A stretch of DNA of 64,000 nucleotides, taken from NCBI RefSeq assembly GCF_009937765.1, contig NZ_CP047089.1, positions 372,001-436,000 on the forward strand, written 5' to 3'. The notes below the pieces were generated by a model, which was not told the origin of the DNA, did not search any database, and worked only from the letters and a program-made list of their open reading frames with translations. Source of the stretch: Bacillus pumilus. Lineage in GTDB: Bacteria > Bacillota > Bacilli > Bacillales > Bacillaceae. Below are positions 1-14,834 of the stretch, in pieces (position 1 is the stretch's first letter; each line of letters starts with the position of its first letter). Made by a program: the position numbers and the translations under genes.

Positions 1-15
1 TGGGGGGAACACATC

Positions 16-672
16 ATGTTTAAAAGTAAAATGATGATATGTCTTTATATGTTTCTATTATTATGCGGTGCTTTTGCAAACCTTGGCAAGGAAGAGACAG
101 CGGCTGCTTCTGCGAATCAGCCTGTTGTGATACCAGATGAAGCCATTCGATTACGCATTTTAGCAAATAGTGATCGTTCAGCAGATCAGGATGTGAAAAG
201 AAGCATACGTGACGAAGTCAATGCCAATATGACGGAATGGGTCAAAGACCTTACATCTATTGAAGAAGCAAGACGTGTGATTCGGTCCAAGCTGCCAGAA
301 ATCAATCGTATTGCCAAAGCGAAATTGAAGGAGCAGCACATTGATCAATCCGTATCAGTCAGCTTCCAAAAAGCCTCATTTCCAACAAAGCTTTATGGAA
401 ATTTCGTTTATCCTGCTGGGAAATATGAAGCCATTTTAATTACGCTAGGAGAAGGGGATGGAGCCAATTGGTGGTGTGTATTATTCCCGCCGCTTTGCTT
501 TATCGATTTTTCAAATGGAGAAGCCATCGCATCGCCAGAGGGTGATGAAGAGAACGAAGTGACAGCCCAGCAAACAGATGAGTCTGTGAATGAAGCGGTC
601 AAAGAAAAGAAAGAAGAGACGAGTGAAGTGAAATTCTTTTTATTTGATTGGGTCTCTAGTCTTTTCTCCTAA
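16..672 (+). CDS. spoIIR: Stage II sporulation protein R
   Basis: SpoIIR is the forespore-made signal that crosses to the intermembrane space and triggers SpoIIGA to process pro-sigma-E in the mother cell. The 218-residue product has a short hydrophobic N-terminal signal segment (about residues 5-22), then the conserved SpoIIR region with the IRLRILANSD motif near residue 43. The C-terminal third is charged and low in complexity. A strong GGGGGGAA ribosome site precedes the ATG. The length is close to the B. subtilis protein and the following ywl genes are in the expected order. Its sigma-F promoter lies outside the window. Confidence 0.93.
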   Translation: MFKSKMMICLYMFLLLCGAFANLGKEETAAASANQPVVIPDEAIRLRILANSDRSADQDVKRSIRDEVNANMTEWVKDLTSIEEARRVIRSKLPEINRIAKAKLKEQHIDQSVSVSFQKASFPTKLYGNFVYPAGKYEAILITLGEGDGANWWCVLFPPLCFIDFSNGEAIASPEGDEENEVTAQQTDESVNEAVKEKKEETSEVKFFLFDWVSSLFS

Positions 673-735
673 AAAAGGTATAAATCTGTTTTTACCTCAT
701 AGAGTTGAAGTAAGAGATCAAAAAGAGGTGAAAGC

Positions 736-1179
736 ATGTATTATCAGTTAAGAATAGCCACAGAAGAAGATGCCCCAGCCATTAATGCTTTTCTTGAAAA
801 AGGACAAGCGAAAGGCGGCGTCACACTTGCAGAGCGTACGACATTTGTTGTTATGGAAGATGCGGACGGTCAACTGGCAGGGTGTTTAGGTCTTGAGCAA
901 CTGAGTGAACAAGAGGGCTTGCTACGGTCTCTTGTCATATCAGATAAACTAGGTCAAGGACATATCGTGTCTTTATTCCAAAGTGTTCAAACGCTTGGAG
1001 GAAAAATAGGTGTGGATACGTTTTATGTCGTTGCCAACCACTCCTCCTCACATGATTTTTTAGCATTGATGGGCTTCACAGCTTTAGAGGATATTCCAGA
1101 AAGCATGTGGGTATCTGCACATGCAAAAGAGATCTTAGCGAAAGAACAGGCTGTGGTTCTTCAAAAAAAAGCCAGTTAA
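736..1179 (+). CDS. ywlB: GNAT-fold acetyltransferase-like protein YwlB
   Basis: A 147-residue protein of the GNAT superfamily, matching YwlB by position and general sequence. The N-terminus (YQLRIATEEDAPAI) is the usual beta1-alpha1 start of GNAT folds, and the segment LLRSLVISDKLGQGH at about residues 56-70 corresponds to the acetyl-CoA-binding strand and loop. The substrate is unknown; the family is related to the acetyltransferase part of argininosuccinate lyase/ArgA-like proteins. The ribosome site AAAGAGGTG precedes the ATG. It ends just before a hairpin that also carries DnaA boxes. Confidence 0.85.
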   Translation: MYYQLRIATEEDAPAINAFLEKGQAKGGVTLAERTTFVVMEDADGQLAGCLGLEQLSEQEGLLRSLVISDKLGQGHIVSLFQSVQTLGGKIGVDTFYVVANHSSSHDFLALMGFTALEDIPESMWVSAHAKEILAKEQAVVLQKKAS

Positions 1180-1207
1180 TCACAATATATTGAACTTATA
1201 CACATAC

Positions 1208-1402
1208 TTATCCACCGTTAAACAAGCGTTATCCACAAATTGTGGACAACGCTTGTTTTATTGATCATCATCTTTTATACTTTCAAAAGGATAATTGAGA
1301 TATATCAACAGTTTTATCTTTTTTAAAAGGAGTTTGTATGATGTTAAATACAAAAAGGTGGTCTGTGGATTTAGAAAAGGATTTATCCACATACTATCCA
1401 CA
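1208..1402. promoter_or_regulatory. DnaA-box cluster upstream of and inside the start of ywlC
   Basis: Nine-base DnaA boxes, consensus TTATCCACA, occur at 1208-1216 (TTATCCACC), 1229-1237 (perfect), 1241-1249 (TGTGGACAA, reverse strand), 1383-1391 (perfect) and 1394-1402 (CTATCCACA). A weaker one is at 1364-1372, and two more lie inside ywlC at 1552-1560 (TTGTCCACA) and 1704-1712 (TTATCCACG). The density is far above chance. I recall ywlC as one of the chromosomal DnaA-binding clusters of B. subtilis, so this is probably a conserved replication or expression control site. Confidence 0.8.
1219..1262 (+). terminator. Hairpin terminator after ywlB built from two DnaA boxes
   Basis: The arms AAACAAGCGTTATCCACAA and TTGTGGACAACGCTTGTTT form a stem of about 19 pairs with one mismatch, followed by TTTATT. 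Each arm holds a DnaA box, so the site can act as RNA terminator and as double-stranded DnaA target. Confidence 0.75.
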
Positions 1403-2393
1403 AATTGAACAGGCAGCGCTGTTATTGAAGCAAAACGAAGTAGTCGCTTTTCCGACAGAAACGGTGTATGGACTAGGGGCTAATGCAAAAGAGACAGAAG
1501 CTGTCATGAAAATATATGAAGCGAAAGGGCGTCCAAGTGATAATCCATTGATTGTCCACATTGCCGAGGTTGAGCAGCTTCATGAATTTGCACAAATAGA
1601 AAGTGAAAGAGCAAAGGCATTGATGAAAGCCTTTTGGCCTGGTGCTTTAACCATTGTGCTTCCGTGTAAGCTGGGCACTTTATCAAAGCAGGTCACAGCG
1701 GGTTTATCCACGGTCGGTGTGAGAATGCCTGACCATCCGATTGCGCTTGAGCTTATCCGAACGGCTGGTCTGCCGATTGCCGCTCCAAGTGCCAACCGTT
1801 CAGGTAAACCTTCTCCGACACAAGCTGACCATGTAGCAAGTGATCTCGATGGGAGAATCGCTGGGATTGTCGATGGTGGTTCAACTGGTATTGGCGTTGA
1901 GTCAACGGTCGTATCCTGTGTGGATGAGATTCCAGTCATCCTAAGACCGGGCGGAATTACAAAAGAAGCTTTAGAAGAGGTAGTAGGAACGGTCAGTATT
2001 GACCCAGGGCTGACAAAAAAGGACGAAGCGCCTGTATCGCCAGGGATGAAATACACACACTATGCCCCTGAAGCTAAAATGTACCTTTTTCATGGAAGTG
2101 ATGAAGAGTTGCAGCGTCACATTCAAACATACCAGACAGAAGGTTTAAAAGTGGGTGTGCTGACAACAGAAGAAAAGAAATCGTTGTTTGCGGCAGATGT
2201 TGTTTTCAGCTGTGGATGGAGAGAAAAACCTGAAACGATAGCAGCAAACTTATATCGCGTGCTGAGACAATTTGATGAGACAGATGTAGATGTTATTATT
2301 TCAGAAACCTTTTCAAAGCAGGGGGTTGGTTCAGCGATTATGAACCGTCTGCAAAAAGCGGCAGGAGGGCGCACTCTCTCTTCATTCAAATAG
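1338..2393 (+). CDS. ywlC: Threonylcarbamoyl-AMP synthase (Sua5/YrdC family)
   Basis: Makes threonylcarbamoyl-AMP from threonine, bicarbonate and ATP, the first step of t6A37 modification of ANN-decoding tRNAs. The 351-residue length shows a two-domain Sua5-type enzyme: a YrdC domain over about residues 20-210, with the KGRPSDNPL nucleotide/RNA-binding motif and SANRSGKPSPT, followed by a linker (SPGMKYTHYAPEA, near 240) and a Sua5 C-terminal domain. The ribosome site AAAAGGAG precedes two adjacent ATGs, so the start may be one codon later. DnaA boxes upstream and within the first codons suggest control by DnaA. Confidence 0.93.
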   Translation: MMLNTKRWSVDLEKDLSTYYPQIEQAALLLKQNEVVAFPTETVYGLGANAKETEAVMKIYEAKGRPSDNPLIVHIAEVEQLHEFAQIESERAKALMKAFWPGALTIVLPCKLGTLSKQVTAGLSTVGVRMPDHPIALELIRTAGLPIAAPSANRSGKPSPTQADHVASDLDGRIAGIVDGGSTGIGVESTVVSCVDEIPVILRPGGITKEALEEVVGTVSIDPGLTKKDEAPVSPGMKYTHYAPEAKMYLFHGSDEELQRHIQTYQTEGLKVGVLTTEEKKSLFAADVVFSCGWREKPETIAANLYRVLRQFDETDVDVIISETFSKQGVGSAIMNRLQKAAGGRTLSSFK

Positions 2394-2453
2394 TTCTAAC
2401 CCTTCTTGGACAAACATAGGTTAAAGGAGAATGCGTGTCCAAGGGGGATTTAC

Positions 2454-3008
2454 ATGTACGAACTAGCCGGCGAATTGCTGACGCTCAGCATCATGGCTTT
2501 TGCACTAGGGATGGATGCTTTTTCGGTTGGACTTGGCATGGGAATGATTCAGCTGAGGTTCCGCCAGATCATTTATATTGGACTTGTCATTGGGATATTT
2601 CATATGTTTATGCCGCTTTTTGGTATGCTAACAGGTCAACTCCTATCAGGCTGGCTCGGTCTCCTTGCCACCTATATCGGCGGGGCGCTGCTTTTGGTGC
2701 TCGGTCTGCAAATGATCATTGCGTCTATTCGAAAAGAAGATAAGCCATTTATCGCACCAGTTGGCGCTGGTCTTGTTCTTTTTGCAACAAGTGTCAGTTT
2801 AGATAGTTTTTCCGTTGGTTTAAGCCTTGGAATTTACGGTTCTCATGTATGGATGACCATTTTATTGTTTGGTTTTTTTAGTATGATCCTCACTTGGCTT
2901 GGATTATTACTCGGTAAACAGGTTCGATCATGGGTGGGATCCTATAGCGGGGCGCTTGGCGGAATCATTTTACTAGCCTTTGGTATCAAATTATTATTTC
3001 CGCTCTAG
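2454..3008 (+). CDS. mntP: Manganese efflux pump MntP
   Basis: A 184-residue membrane protein of the MntP family (YwlD) that exports Mn2+. Six hydrophobic segments are visible, and the two repeat-like helices carry the family acidic motifs [14 protein letters not shown] (about residue 20) and [16 protein letters not shown] (about residue 115). I chose the ATG at 2454, which follows AAGGGGGAT, over an in-frame ATG at 2406 with poor ribosome site, because homologues begin near MYELAGE. No yybP-ykoY-like riboswitch is apparent upstream. Confidence 0.9.
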   Translation: MYELAGELLTLSIMAFALGMDAFSVGLGMGMIQLRFRQIIYIGLVIGIFHMFMPLFGMLTGQLLSGWLGLLATYIGGALLLVLGLQMIIASIRKEDKPFIAPVGAGLVLFATSVSLDSFSVGLSLGIYGSHVWMTILLFGFFSMILTWLGLLLGKQVRSWVGSYSGALGGIILLAFGIKLLFPL

Positions 3009-3071
3009 TCAGCCTCCTTACACAACATGTAGAATGAAATGCTATATAATAGAAGAAAAGGAGGGCGAAAG

Positions 3072-3530
3072 ATGAAAATCTTATTTGTTTGTACGGGAAA
3101 TACATGCAGAAGTCCGATGGCTCAAGCCCTTTTTGCTTCAATTGCACAAGATAAAGGTTTAGAGGTCACTGTGAAATCAGCGGGCATTTTTGCCTCAGAT
3201 GCTGGGAAGGCTTCGCCTCAAGCAGTCGAAGCATTATTTGAGAAAAGCATTCCGCTGAATCACTCTTCAGCAAAACTGACAGAGGATCTTCTGCGAGAAG
3301 CTGATTACGTTTTCACCATGACCATGCAACATAAACAGTTGATTGTGGAACAATATGCACATGCAAAAGACAAGACCTTCACTCTAAAGGAATTCGCGAC
3401 AGGAGCAGAAGGTGATGTATCCGATCCATTCGGAGGTAGCCTGTCTGTTTATCAGGAAACACGTGATGAGCTTGAAGGATTGCTCCATCAGCTGGCTGAG
3501 AAATTGAAAAAGGATCGGACATCCTCATAA
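3072..3530 (+). CDS. ywlE: Protein-arginine phosphatase YwlE
   Basis: A low-molecular-weight protein-tyrosine-phosphatase fold of 152 residues. The N-terminal P-loop CTGNTCRSP supplies the catalytic cysteine and arginine (CX5R); the threonine in the loop is the residue known to give YwlE its preference for phosphoarginine. The DPFGGS motif near residue 120 holds the general acid aspartate. It reverses McsB phosphorylation that marks proteins for ClpCP. I chose the start after GGAGGGCGAAAG; an in-frame ATG at 3039 adds 11 unsupported residues. A terminator follows. Confidence 0.92.
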   Translation: MKILFVCTGNTCRSPMAQALFASIAQDKGLEVTVKSAGIFASDAGKASPQAVEALFEKSIPLNHSSAKLTEDLLREADYVFTMTMQHKQLIVEQYAHAKDKTFTLKEFATGAEGDVSDPFGGSLSVYQETRDELEGLLHQLAEKLKKDRTSS

Positions 3531-3542
3531 TGGACAACCTGT

Positions 3543-3569
3543 AAAACCGTTGCAATAACGGTTTTTCTG
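3543..3569 (+). terminator. Intrinsic terminator after ywlE
   Basis: The stem AAAACCGTT / AACGGTTTT closes a five-base loop and is followed by TTC. A sigma-A-like promoter (TTGCAA, 16 bases, TAAAAT) follows at about 3577-3604 and may drive rpiB-ywlG. Confidence 0.7.
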
Positions 3570-3670
3570 CTTTTGTTTGCAAATGGCCAAGCAGAGGTTA
3601 AAATATAACTGTAAATAAAGAATAAATGTAAGGCATAACAGATCAACTCACCCTTAGGAGGAATTGCCCG

Positions 3671-4120
3671 ATGAAAGTAGCTATTGCATCCGATCACGGC
3701 GGAACGAATATTCGTGAAGAAATCAAACAACTGATGGATGAATTGAAGATTGAATACATTGATATGGGTTGTGAATGTGGATCAGGTTCTGTAGACTACC
3801 CAGATTATGCTTTTCCTGTAGCCAACATGGTGGTAAACGGAGAAGTGGACCGCGGCATTTTAATTTGCGGGACAGGCATCGGTATGAGTATCTCAGCAAA
3901 CAAAGTAAAAGGAATTCGCTGTGCGCTGGCGCATGATACATTTAGTGCGAAAGCGACTAGAGAACATAATGACACAAACGTCCTTGCAATGGGAGAACGA
4001 GTCATTGGACCTGGATTAGCACGTGAAATTGCGCATATTTGGCTGACAACAGAGTTTACTGCAGGACGTCATGCTGTACGGATTGGTAAGATCGCTGAGT
4101 ACGAAGAAAAGCACCTATAA
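3671..4120 (+). CDS. rpiB: Ribose-5-phosphate isomerase B
   Basis: Interconverts ribose 5-phosphate and ribulose 5-phosphate in the non-oxidative pentose phosphate pathway (YwlF in B. subtilis). The 149-residue protein has the RpiB/LacAB signature: ASDHGG at residues 6-11, the anion hole CGTGIGMSISANK around residue 65 with the catalytic cysteine, and a downstream HNDTNVLAMG segment. A strong ribosome site, TTAGGAGGAATT, precedes the ATG. It is followed closely by ywlG (12 bases). Confidence 0.95.
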   Translation: MKVAIASDHGGTNIREEIKQLMDELKIEYIDMGCECGSGSVDYPDYAFPVANMVVNGEVDRGILICGTGIGMSISANKVKGIRCALAHDTFSAKATREHNDTNVLAMGERVIGPGLAREIAHIWLTTEFTAGRHAVRIGKIAEYEEKHL

Positions 4121-4132
4121 GGAGCGCTTAAC

Positions 4133-4672
4133 ATGAACATTGGTCAAGATTGGCTTGGAATGTTAAAAGAGTTTCATCAAATGGTCGAACTGCGTGCTGG
4201 GCACATCTTAGTGATCGGATGCAGTACATCAGAAGTGGCTGGGGAGCATATTGGGACAGCAGGAAGTGAGCAAATCGCTGTGTCTATCTATCAAGAATTA
4301 GATCAGTTAAGACGAGAAACTGGCATTGAGCTGGCTTTCCAGTGCTGTGAGCATCTGAATCGTGCTCTTGTTGTGGAAGAAGAAGTGGCTTTCCGGCTTA
4401 ACCTAGAGATTGTGGAGGCAGTACCTGTCCGAAAGGCGGGTGGTTCGATGGCGGCTCATGCGTATCAGCACATGGAACATCCTGTGTTAGTTGAATCCAT
4501 CGAGGCGCATGCTGGAATTGATATTGGTGATACATTCATTGGGATGCATCTAAAGAGAGTCGCTGTACCTGTTCGCCTCAGTCGCCATCAATTAGGGCAT
4601 GCACATGTGACATTTGCGAAAACGCGTCCGAAGCTGATTGGCGGAGAACGAGCGGTTTATACAAGATCATAG
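4133..4672 (+). CDS. ywlG: UPF0340 family protein YwlG
   Basis: A 179-residue conserved protein of the TIGR01440/UPF0340 family; its function is not established. It starts 12 bases after rpiB with ribosome site TAAGGAG, so the two are co-transcribed. Visible conserved features are [19 protein letters not shown] near residue 28 and a glycine-rich [11 protein letters not shown] near 101. No membrane segment or signal peptide is present. Confidence 0.88.
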   Translation: MNIGQDWLGMLKEFHQMVELRAGHILVIGCSTSEVAGEHIGTAGSEQIAVSIYQELDQLRRETGIELAFQCCEHLNRALVVEEEVAFRLNLEIVEAVPVRKAGGSMAAHAYQHMEHPVLVESIEAHAGIDIGDTFIGMHLKRVAVPVRLSRHQLGHAHVTFAKTRPKLIGGERAVYTRS

Positions 4673-4770
4673 CTTAGATATATTCTAATAAAATATTGAA
4701 TGATGAAGGCGCTTCACCACTTGAATATTCGGTTTTTCGCAAAAAAAGAAGTCGATTTTCCAAAAAAACT

Positions 4771-4800
4771 TTTACATTTCACTCAAAAACCGTGTACAAT
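4771..4800 (+). promoter_or_regulatory. Sigma-A promoter of glyA
   Basis: TTTACA and TACAAT are separated by 18 bases, about 49 bases before the glyA start. A few tens of bases upstream, ATTCGGTTTTT (about 4727-4737) resembles a PurR half-box (CCGAAT on the other strand); PurR control of glyA is known in B. subtilis but is only suggested here. Confidence 0.65.
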
Positions 4801-4848
4801 GAGATGGTGAAAACATCGAATGGAAATAGATTGGAGAGGATTTCGCTG

Positions 4849-6096
4849 ATGAAACATTTACCTGAGCAAGACGCACAAGTATTCAAGGCAATTCAACTAG
4901 AGCGGAAACGCCAGCAGGACAAAATTGAATTAATTGCATCAGAAAACTTTGTAAGCGAAGCAGTCATGGAAGCCCAAGGTTCTGTATTAACAAACAAATA
5001 TGCAGAGGGCTATCCTGGTAAACGCTACTATGGCGGCTGTGAACATGTAGACGTTGTAGAAGATATCGCACGTGACCGCGCAAAAGAAATTTTTGGCGCT
5101 GAGTATGTGAACGTACAGCCTCACTCAGGTGCTCAAGCGAACATGGCCGTATACTTTACCATTCTTGAGCATGGCGATACAGTGCTAGGTATGAACTTGT
5201 CACATGGCGGGCATTTAACACACGGAAGCCCTGTTAACTTTAGTGGTGTACAGTACAACTTTGTAGAATATGGTGTTGATAAAGAAACACAGCATATCGA
5301 CTATCAAGATGTACTTGAAAAAGCACGTGAACATAAGCCGAAGCTCATTGTTGCGGGTGCAAGTGCATACCCACGTCAAATTGATTTCAAAAAGTTCCGT
5401 GAGATTGCGGATGAAGTCGGTGCTTACTTTATGGTCGACATGGCTCACATTGCAGGTCTTGTTGCAGTAGGTCTTCATCCAAATCCAGTTCCATATGCAG
5501 ATTTTGTGACAACGACGACTCACAAAACATTACGTGGACCACGCGGCGGAATGATTCTATGCCGTGAAGAGTTTGGTAAAAAGATCGACAAATCGATCTT
5601 CCCTGGTATTCAAGGTGGACCACTGATGCATGTCATCTCTGCAAAAGCTGTTTCTTTCGGTGAAGTATTGAACGGAGATTTTAAAACATATGCACAAAAC
5701 GTCATTGACAATGCAAAGCAGTTAGCTGAAACCCTTTTATCTGAAGATATTCAGCTTGTGTCTGGTGGAACGGATAACCACCTTGTTCTTATCGACTTGC
5801 GTTCTCTTGGCATCACAGGAAAAATTGCAGAAAATGTTCTTGATGAAATCGGTATTACAGTGAACAAAAATGCGATTCCTTATGATCCAGAAAAACCTTT
5901 TGTCACAAGTGGTGTACGTGTTGGTACAGCAGCAGTGACAAGCCGCGGTTTCGACCAAGAGGCAATGAAAGAAGTCGGTTCTATTATTGCGCTTGCTCTC
6001 AAACATCATGAAGATGAAGCGAAATTAGAAGAAGCGAAAAAGCGTGTATCTGATCTGACTGCCCGCTTTCCTCTATATAACGAATTAGATTATTAA
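4849..6096 (+). CDS. glyA: Serine hydroxymethyltransferase
   Basis: PLP enzyme that moves a one-carbon unit from serine to tetrahydrofolate, giving glycine and 5,10-methylene-THF. The 415-residue protein has the full fold-type I signature: [11 protein letters not shown] near residue 25, YPGKRYYGG near 50, and the PLP lysine in [14 protein letters not shown] near 225. The reading frame stays open 51 codons further upstream, but that stretch covers the promoter and is not coding; the ATG at 4849 follows GGAGAGGA. It stands alone between its own promoter and a terminator. Confidence 0.96.
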   Translation: MKHLPEQDAQVFKAIQLERKRQQDKIELIASENFVSEAVMEAQGSVLTNKYAEGYPGKRYYGGCEHVDVVEDIARDRAKEIFGAEYVNVQPHSGAQANMAVYFTILEHGDTVLGMNLSHGGHLTHGSPVNFSGVQYNFVEYGVDKETQHIDYQDVLEKAREHKPKLIVAGASAYPRQIDFKKFREIADEVGAYFMVDMAHIAGLVAVGLHPNPVPYADFVTTTTHKTLRGPRGGMILCREEFGKKIDKSIFPGIQGGPLMHVISAKAVSFGEVLNGDFKTYAQNVIDNAKQLAETLLSEDIQLVSGGTDNHLVLIDLRSLGITGKIAENVLDEIGITVNKNAIPYDPEKPFVTSGVRVGTAAVTSRGFDQEAMKEVGSIIALALKHHEDEAKLEEAKKRVSDLTARFPLYNELDY

Positions 6097-6103
6097 AAAG
6101 CAG

Positions 6104-6139
6104 ACCCATTTGCCTATTTTTGGCATGTGGGTTTTTTTT
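6104..6139 (+). terminator. Intrinsic terminator after glyA
   Basis: ACCCATTTGCC pairs with GGCATGTGGGT and is followed by eight T. Confidence 0.8.
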
Positions 6140-6243
6140 GTAGGATTTGCGAATCATATTGAAAGATGATGTCTTTTTATGTAGAATTGTAGGAAGTGTG
6201 CAAAGTTCACCGGAAGATGACAGAAAAGGAGTTGTAGCAAGCT

Positions 6244-6873
6244 ATGGCAAAGGTTTATGTATTTGATCACCCGCTTATTCAACACAAACTTACATATATT
6301 CGTGACGTTCATACAGGAACAAAAGAATTTAGAGAGCTAGTGGATGAAGTCGCAACATTAATGGCATTTGAAATCACAAGAGATCTACCGCTTGAAGAGG
6401 TAGATGTAGAAACACCTGTACAAGTAGCAAAATCAAACGTGATCTCAGGGAAGAAACTCGGTGTTGTGCCAATTTTAAGAGCAGGTCTTGGAATGGTGGA
6501 CGGGATTTTGAAACTCATTCCAGCTGCTAAAGTGGGACATGTCGGTTTATACCGTGATCCGAAAACATTAAAACCTGTTGAATATTATGTGAAGCTTCCA
6601 TCTGATGTGGAAGAGCGTGAATTTATCGTAGTAGATCCAATGCTTGCAACTGGTGGTTCAGCAGTCGAAGCATTAAACAGCTTGAAAAAACGCGGGGCGA
6701 AAAACATTCGCTTCATGTGTCTGATTGCTGCTCCTGAAGGTGTAGAAGAAATGCAAAAGCACCATCCTGATGTTGATATCTACATTGCAGCATTAGATGA
6801 GAAATTAAACGAAAAAGGTTACATTATCCCAGGTCTTGGTGATGCCGGTGACCGTATGTATGGAACGAAATAA
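6244..6873 (+). CDS. upp: Uracil phosphoribosyltransferase
   Basis: Salvages uracil with PRPP to form UMP. At 209 residues it has the usual length, with the PRPP-binding loop [12 protein letters not shown] near residue 126 and the uracil-contacting C-terminal segment [13 protein letters not shown] near 193. The ribosome site AAAAGGAG lies 13 bases before the ATG. It is bracketed by the glyA terminator and a strong terminator of its own. Confidence 0.96.
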   Translation: MAKVYVFDHPLIQHKLTYIRDVHTGTKEFRELVDEVATLMAFEITRDLPLEEVDVETPVQVAKSNVISGKKLGVVPILRAGLGMVDGILKLIPAAKVGHVGLYRDPKTLKPVEYYVKLPSDVEEREFIVVDPMLATGGSAVEALNSLKKRGAKNIRFMCLIAAPEGVEEMQKHHPDVDIYIAALDEKLNEKGYIIPGLGDAGDRMYGTK

Positions 6874-6884
6874 CATGTTTTAAT

Positions 6885-6919
6885 AAAAGCCCACATGCAA
6901 ACGTGCATGTGGGCTTTTT
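6885..6919 (+). terminator. Intrinsic terminator after upp
   Basis: AAAGCCCACATGCA and TGCATGTGGGCTTTTT form a 14-pair stem with a short loop and T-run. Confidence 0.88.
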
Positions 6920-7369
6920 GAAATATATGACAAACGGTTGATATCGTTCTTAGAAAAATCAATGTATACTGAACATTAGCTGTTTTTTTCAATGAATGTC
7001 ACGGGTCTCCTAAAGTTTGATGAAATTGTGAACATTTTGTGTGCTCTATCATTATAGAAAAGTTTTTTAACTTTCAACGGATTGACACATCATAGACGCT
7101 ATTGTATGCTAAACGAGGGTATTATGGTAAGGTTTTCATAGCCTATAGCACTCTACTAATCCTCATTGTGAACCCTTTAATAATCAGGGTTTGTATCAGC
7201 GAATGAAGCAACATCCCATAGATCATTAGATTTCAAGTCTGATTGTGCAATTAGACCGATGGGTGATTGATTTTTTTCGAACAGGACTGCTTATCATAAG
7301 CGTCTTCTACGCAGTTTTCATCACCATTTATCACCTTTTTTACAATACTTTTCATCGGGAGTCAGATGA
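6920..7369 (+). promoter_or_regulatory. Intergenic region and long leader of the atp operon, with sigma-A promoter
   Basis: A 450-base stretch without a gene. The clear promoter is TTGACA at 7082-7087 and TATGCT at 7105-7110 with a 17-base spacer, leaving a 5' leader of about 250 bases before atpI. In the leader, AACCCTTTAATAATCAGGGTT (about 7171-7191) can form a small hairpin. No conserved open reading frame or riboswitch was recognised; some bacilli carry a UDP-GlcNAc epimerase gene here, this one does not. Confidence 0.7.
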
Positions 7370-8495
<1,126 letters not shown>

Positions 8496-8528
8496 AAAAT
8501 TGAGAGTCCAAAATGGACGTTATTTTAA

Positions 8529-8756
<228 letters not shown>

Positions 8757-8785
8757 TATGTGAGAAGCGTTCTAATATGAATTTT

Positions 8786-8822
8786 AATGGCGAAGATCAG
8801 ATTAGTTCGAAACTTCGCCATT
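8786..8822 (+). other. Stem-loop between atpE and atpF
   Basis: AATGGCGAAG (8786-8795) pairs perfectly with CTTCGCCATT (8813-8822) around a 17-base loop. It lacks a proper U-run, so I read it as an mRNA-stabilising or processing hairpin that could favour atpE over downstream genes, not as a full terminator. Confidence 0.6.
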
Positions 8823-8876
8823 CCTTTATGTTTTGTTTCTTAACATATTATTTAAAGAAGGGAGTTGCCGTACTAA

Positions 8877-9394
8877 ATGTCTCAGTTACCAGTGGTTTTA
8901 GGAGCAGGTGGCTTAAGTTTCAACGCTGGAGATATGATATTCCAGCTAATCGCTATGCTCATCTTGCTTGCACTTTTAAAGAAATTTGCGCTTAAGCCTT
9001 TATTAGGGATTATGAAACAGCGTGAAGATTATATAGGAAATGAAATTTCAAGTGCTGAACAAAAGCACGTTCAAGCTGAAAAACTTCTTGAAGAACAACG
9101 TGTCTTATTGAAAGAAGCACGCGAAGAATCACATACACTCATCGAAAATGCGAAAAAGATTGGTGAGAAACAAAAAGAAGAGATCATTCAAGCAGCACGT
9201 CAAGAGTCAGAGCGCTTGAAAGAGTCTGCTAGAACTGAAATCGTGAAAGAAAAAGAACAAGCTGTGGCTGCACTGCGCGAGCAGGTTGCATCACTATCTG
9301 TACTTATTGCATCTAAAGTGATTGAAAGAGAACTTGATGAGCAAGCACAAGAGAAATTGATTCAAGAGTATCTTAAAGAGGCAGGCGAAAGCCG

Positions 9395-9398
<4 letters not shown>
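8877..9398 (+). CDS. atpF: ATP synthase Fo subunit b
   Basis: A 173-residue peripheral-stalk subunit: one N-terminal membrane helix (about residues 18-36, [15 protein letters not shown]) followed by a long charged coiled coil rich in Glu, Lys and Gln that dimerises and contacts delta. The ribosome site AAGGGAG lies 12 bases before the ATG. Its last codons overlap the atpH start by four bases (ATGA), indicating translational coupling. Confidence 0.93.
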
Positions 9399-11465
<2,067 letters not shown>

Positions 11466-11479
11466 TTAGTAATCTTTCC

Positions 11480-11510
11480 GAGAGAAAAAGATTCTCTTTT
11501 TCTCTCTTTT
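11480..11510 (+). terminator. Terminator-like hairpin between atpA and atpG
   Basis: A perfect 12-pair stem (GAGAGAAAAAGA with TCTTTTTCTCTC) closes a three-base loop and is followed by TTTT. It sits inside the operon and could act as a partial attenuator or a 3'-end stabiliser for the upstream Fo/alpha messages. Confidence 0.6.
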
Positions 11511-11535
11511 CACGTAAATGAACACGGATTCCTGA

Positions 11536-12420
<885 letters not shown>

Positions 12421-12426
12421 AAATAA

Positions 12427-13866
<1,440 letters not shown>

Positions 13867-13878
13867 TCTGGTCCTTAG

Positions 13879-14286
<408 letters not shown>

Positions 14287-14291
14287 AACAG

Positions 14292-14329
14292 AAAATCCTT
14301 CTTATCACAATGATAAGAAGGATTTTTTT
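14292..14329. terminator. Bidirectional terminator between atpC and the convergent orphan gene
   Basis: AAAATCCTTCTTATCA and TGATAAGAAGGATTTTTTT form a 15-pair stem with a two-base loop; both orientations end in U-runs. Confidence 0.88.
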
Positions 14330-14834
14330 AAAGTGACATGAGCGATTGGTACATCGACACATATGGATGAGAATCCTGTTTTTCAAGATATAAGTGCTCG
14401 CAAAACTGCGTACTATGCCACGTTTTATTGTGACGGCGCAACCCCAGCGTATATTGATGTGGAGAGTCCATATAAGGCCGTACCACCCAGTCAGCATCTG
14501 AATGATGACGAAGGACAACCTCTCCCATATACACACTCAACATCGCTTCTAATGCATCTATTGGCATTTTCCACTCGGCAAACAGCTGCTTGGTAAATGC
14601 ATCAAAGTAAAGTGATTCTAACTGATACAGGCTCTCCTCAGAGTAATCCAAAGAAATGTTATGAAAATGACACAATTGCGCTAATTCTTCTAGCTGTGTC
14701 TGTCTATAATCAAAGTAGAAAGCAATGGCCTCCCATTCATGATCAAATGAGGGAACCAGTTCTCCGTACAAATCAACAAAGTCAGGAAAAGAATCTTTCA
14801 ATGTGTTCAGCTCCTTCCACACGCAGTATATCAT
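14328..14834 (-). CDS. Uncharacterised protein of about 160 residues
   Basis: I do not recognise this family. The product (up to 168 residues) is acidic and rich in aromatic residues (Tyr, Phe, Trp, His) with no membrane segment or signal. The C-terminal part has LRHHSDADWVVRPY and CEHLYLEKQDSHPYVSMYQ. The start is uncertain: the first ATG abuts its AAGGAG site with no spacer, whereas a TTG at about 14807 lies nine bases after a second AAGGAG, and a GTG lies between them. It is convergent with the atp operon and not in my memory of the B. subtilis order, so it is probably a lineage-specific insertion. Confidence 0.6.
   Translation of the reverse strand: MIYCVWKELNTLKDSFPDFVDLYGELVPSFDHEWEAIAFYFDYRQTQLEELAQLCHFHNISLDYSEESLYQLESLYFDAFTKQLFAEWKMPIDALEAMLSVYMGEVVLRHHSDADWVVRPYMDSPHQYTLGLRRHNKTWHSTQFCEHLYLEKQDSHPYVSMYQSLMSL

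Noticed and set aside
4696-4848. N-terminal extension of glyA by 51 codons
   Set aside because: The stretch contains the -35/-10 promoter and lacks similarity to any GlyA N-terminus.
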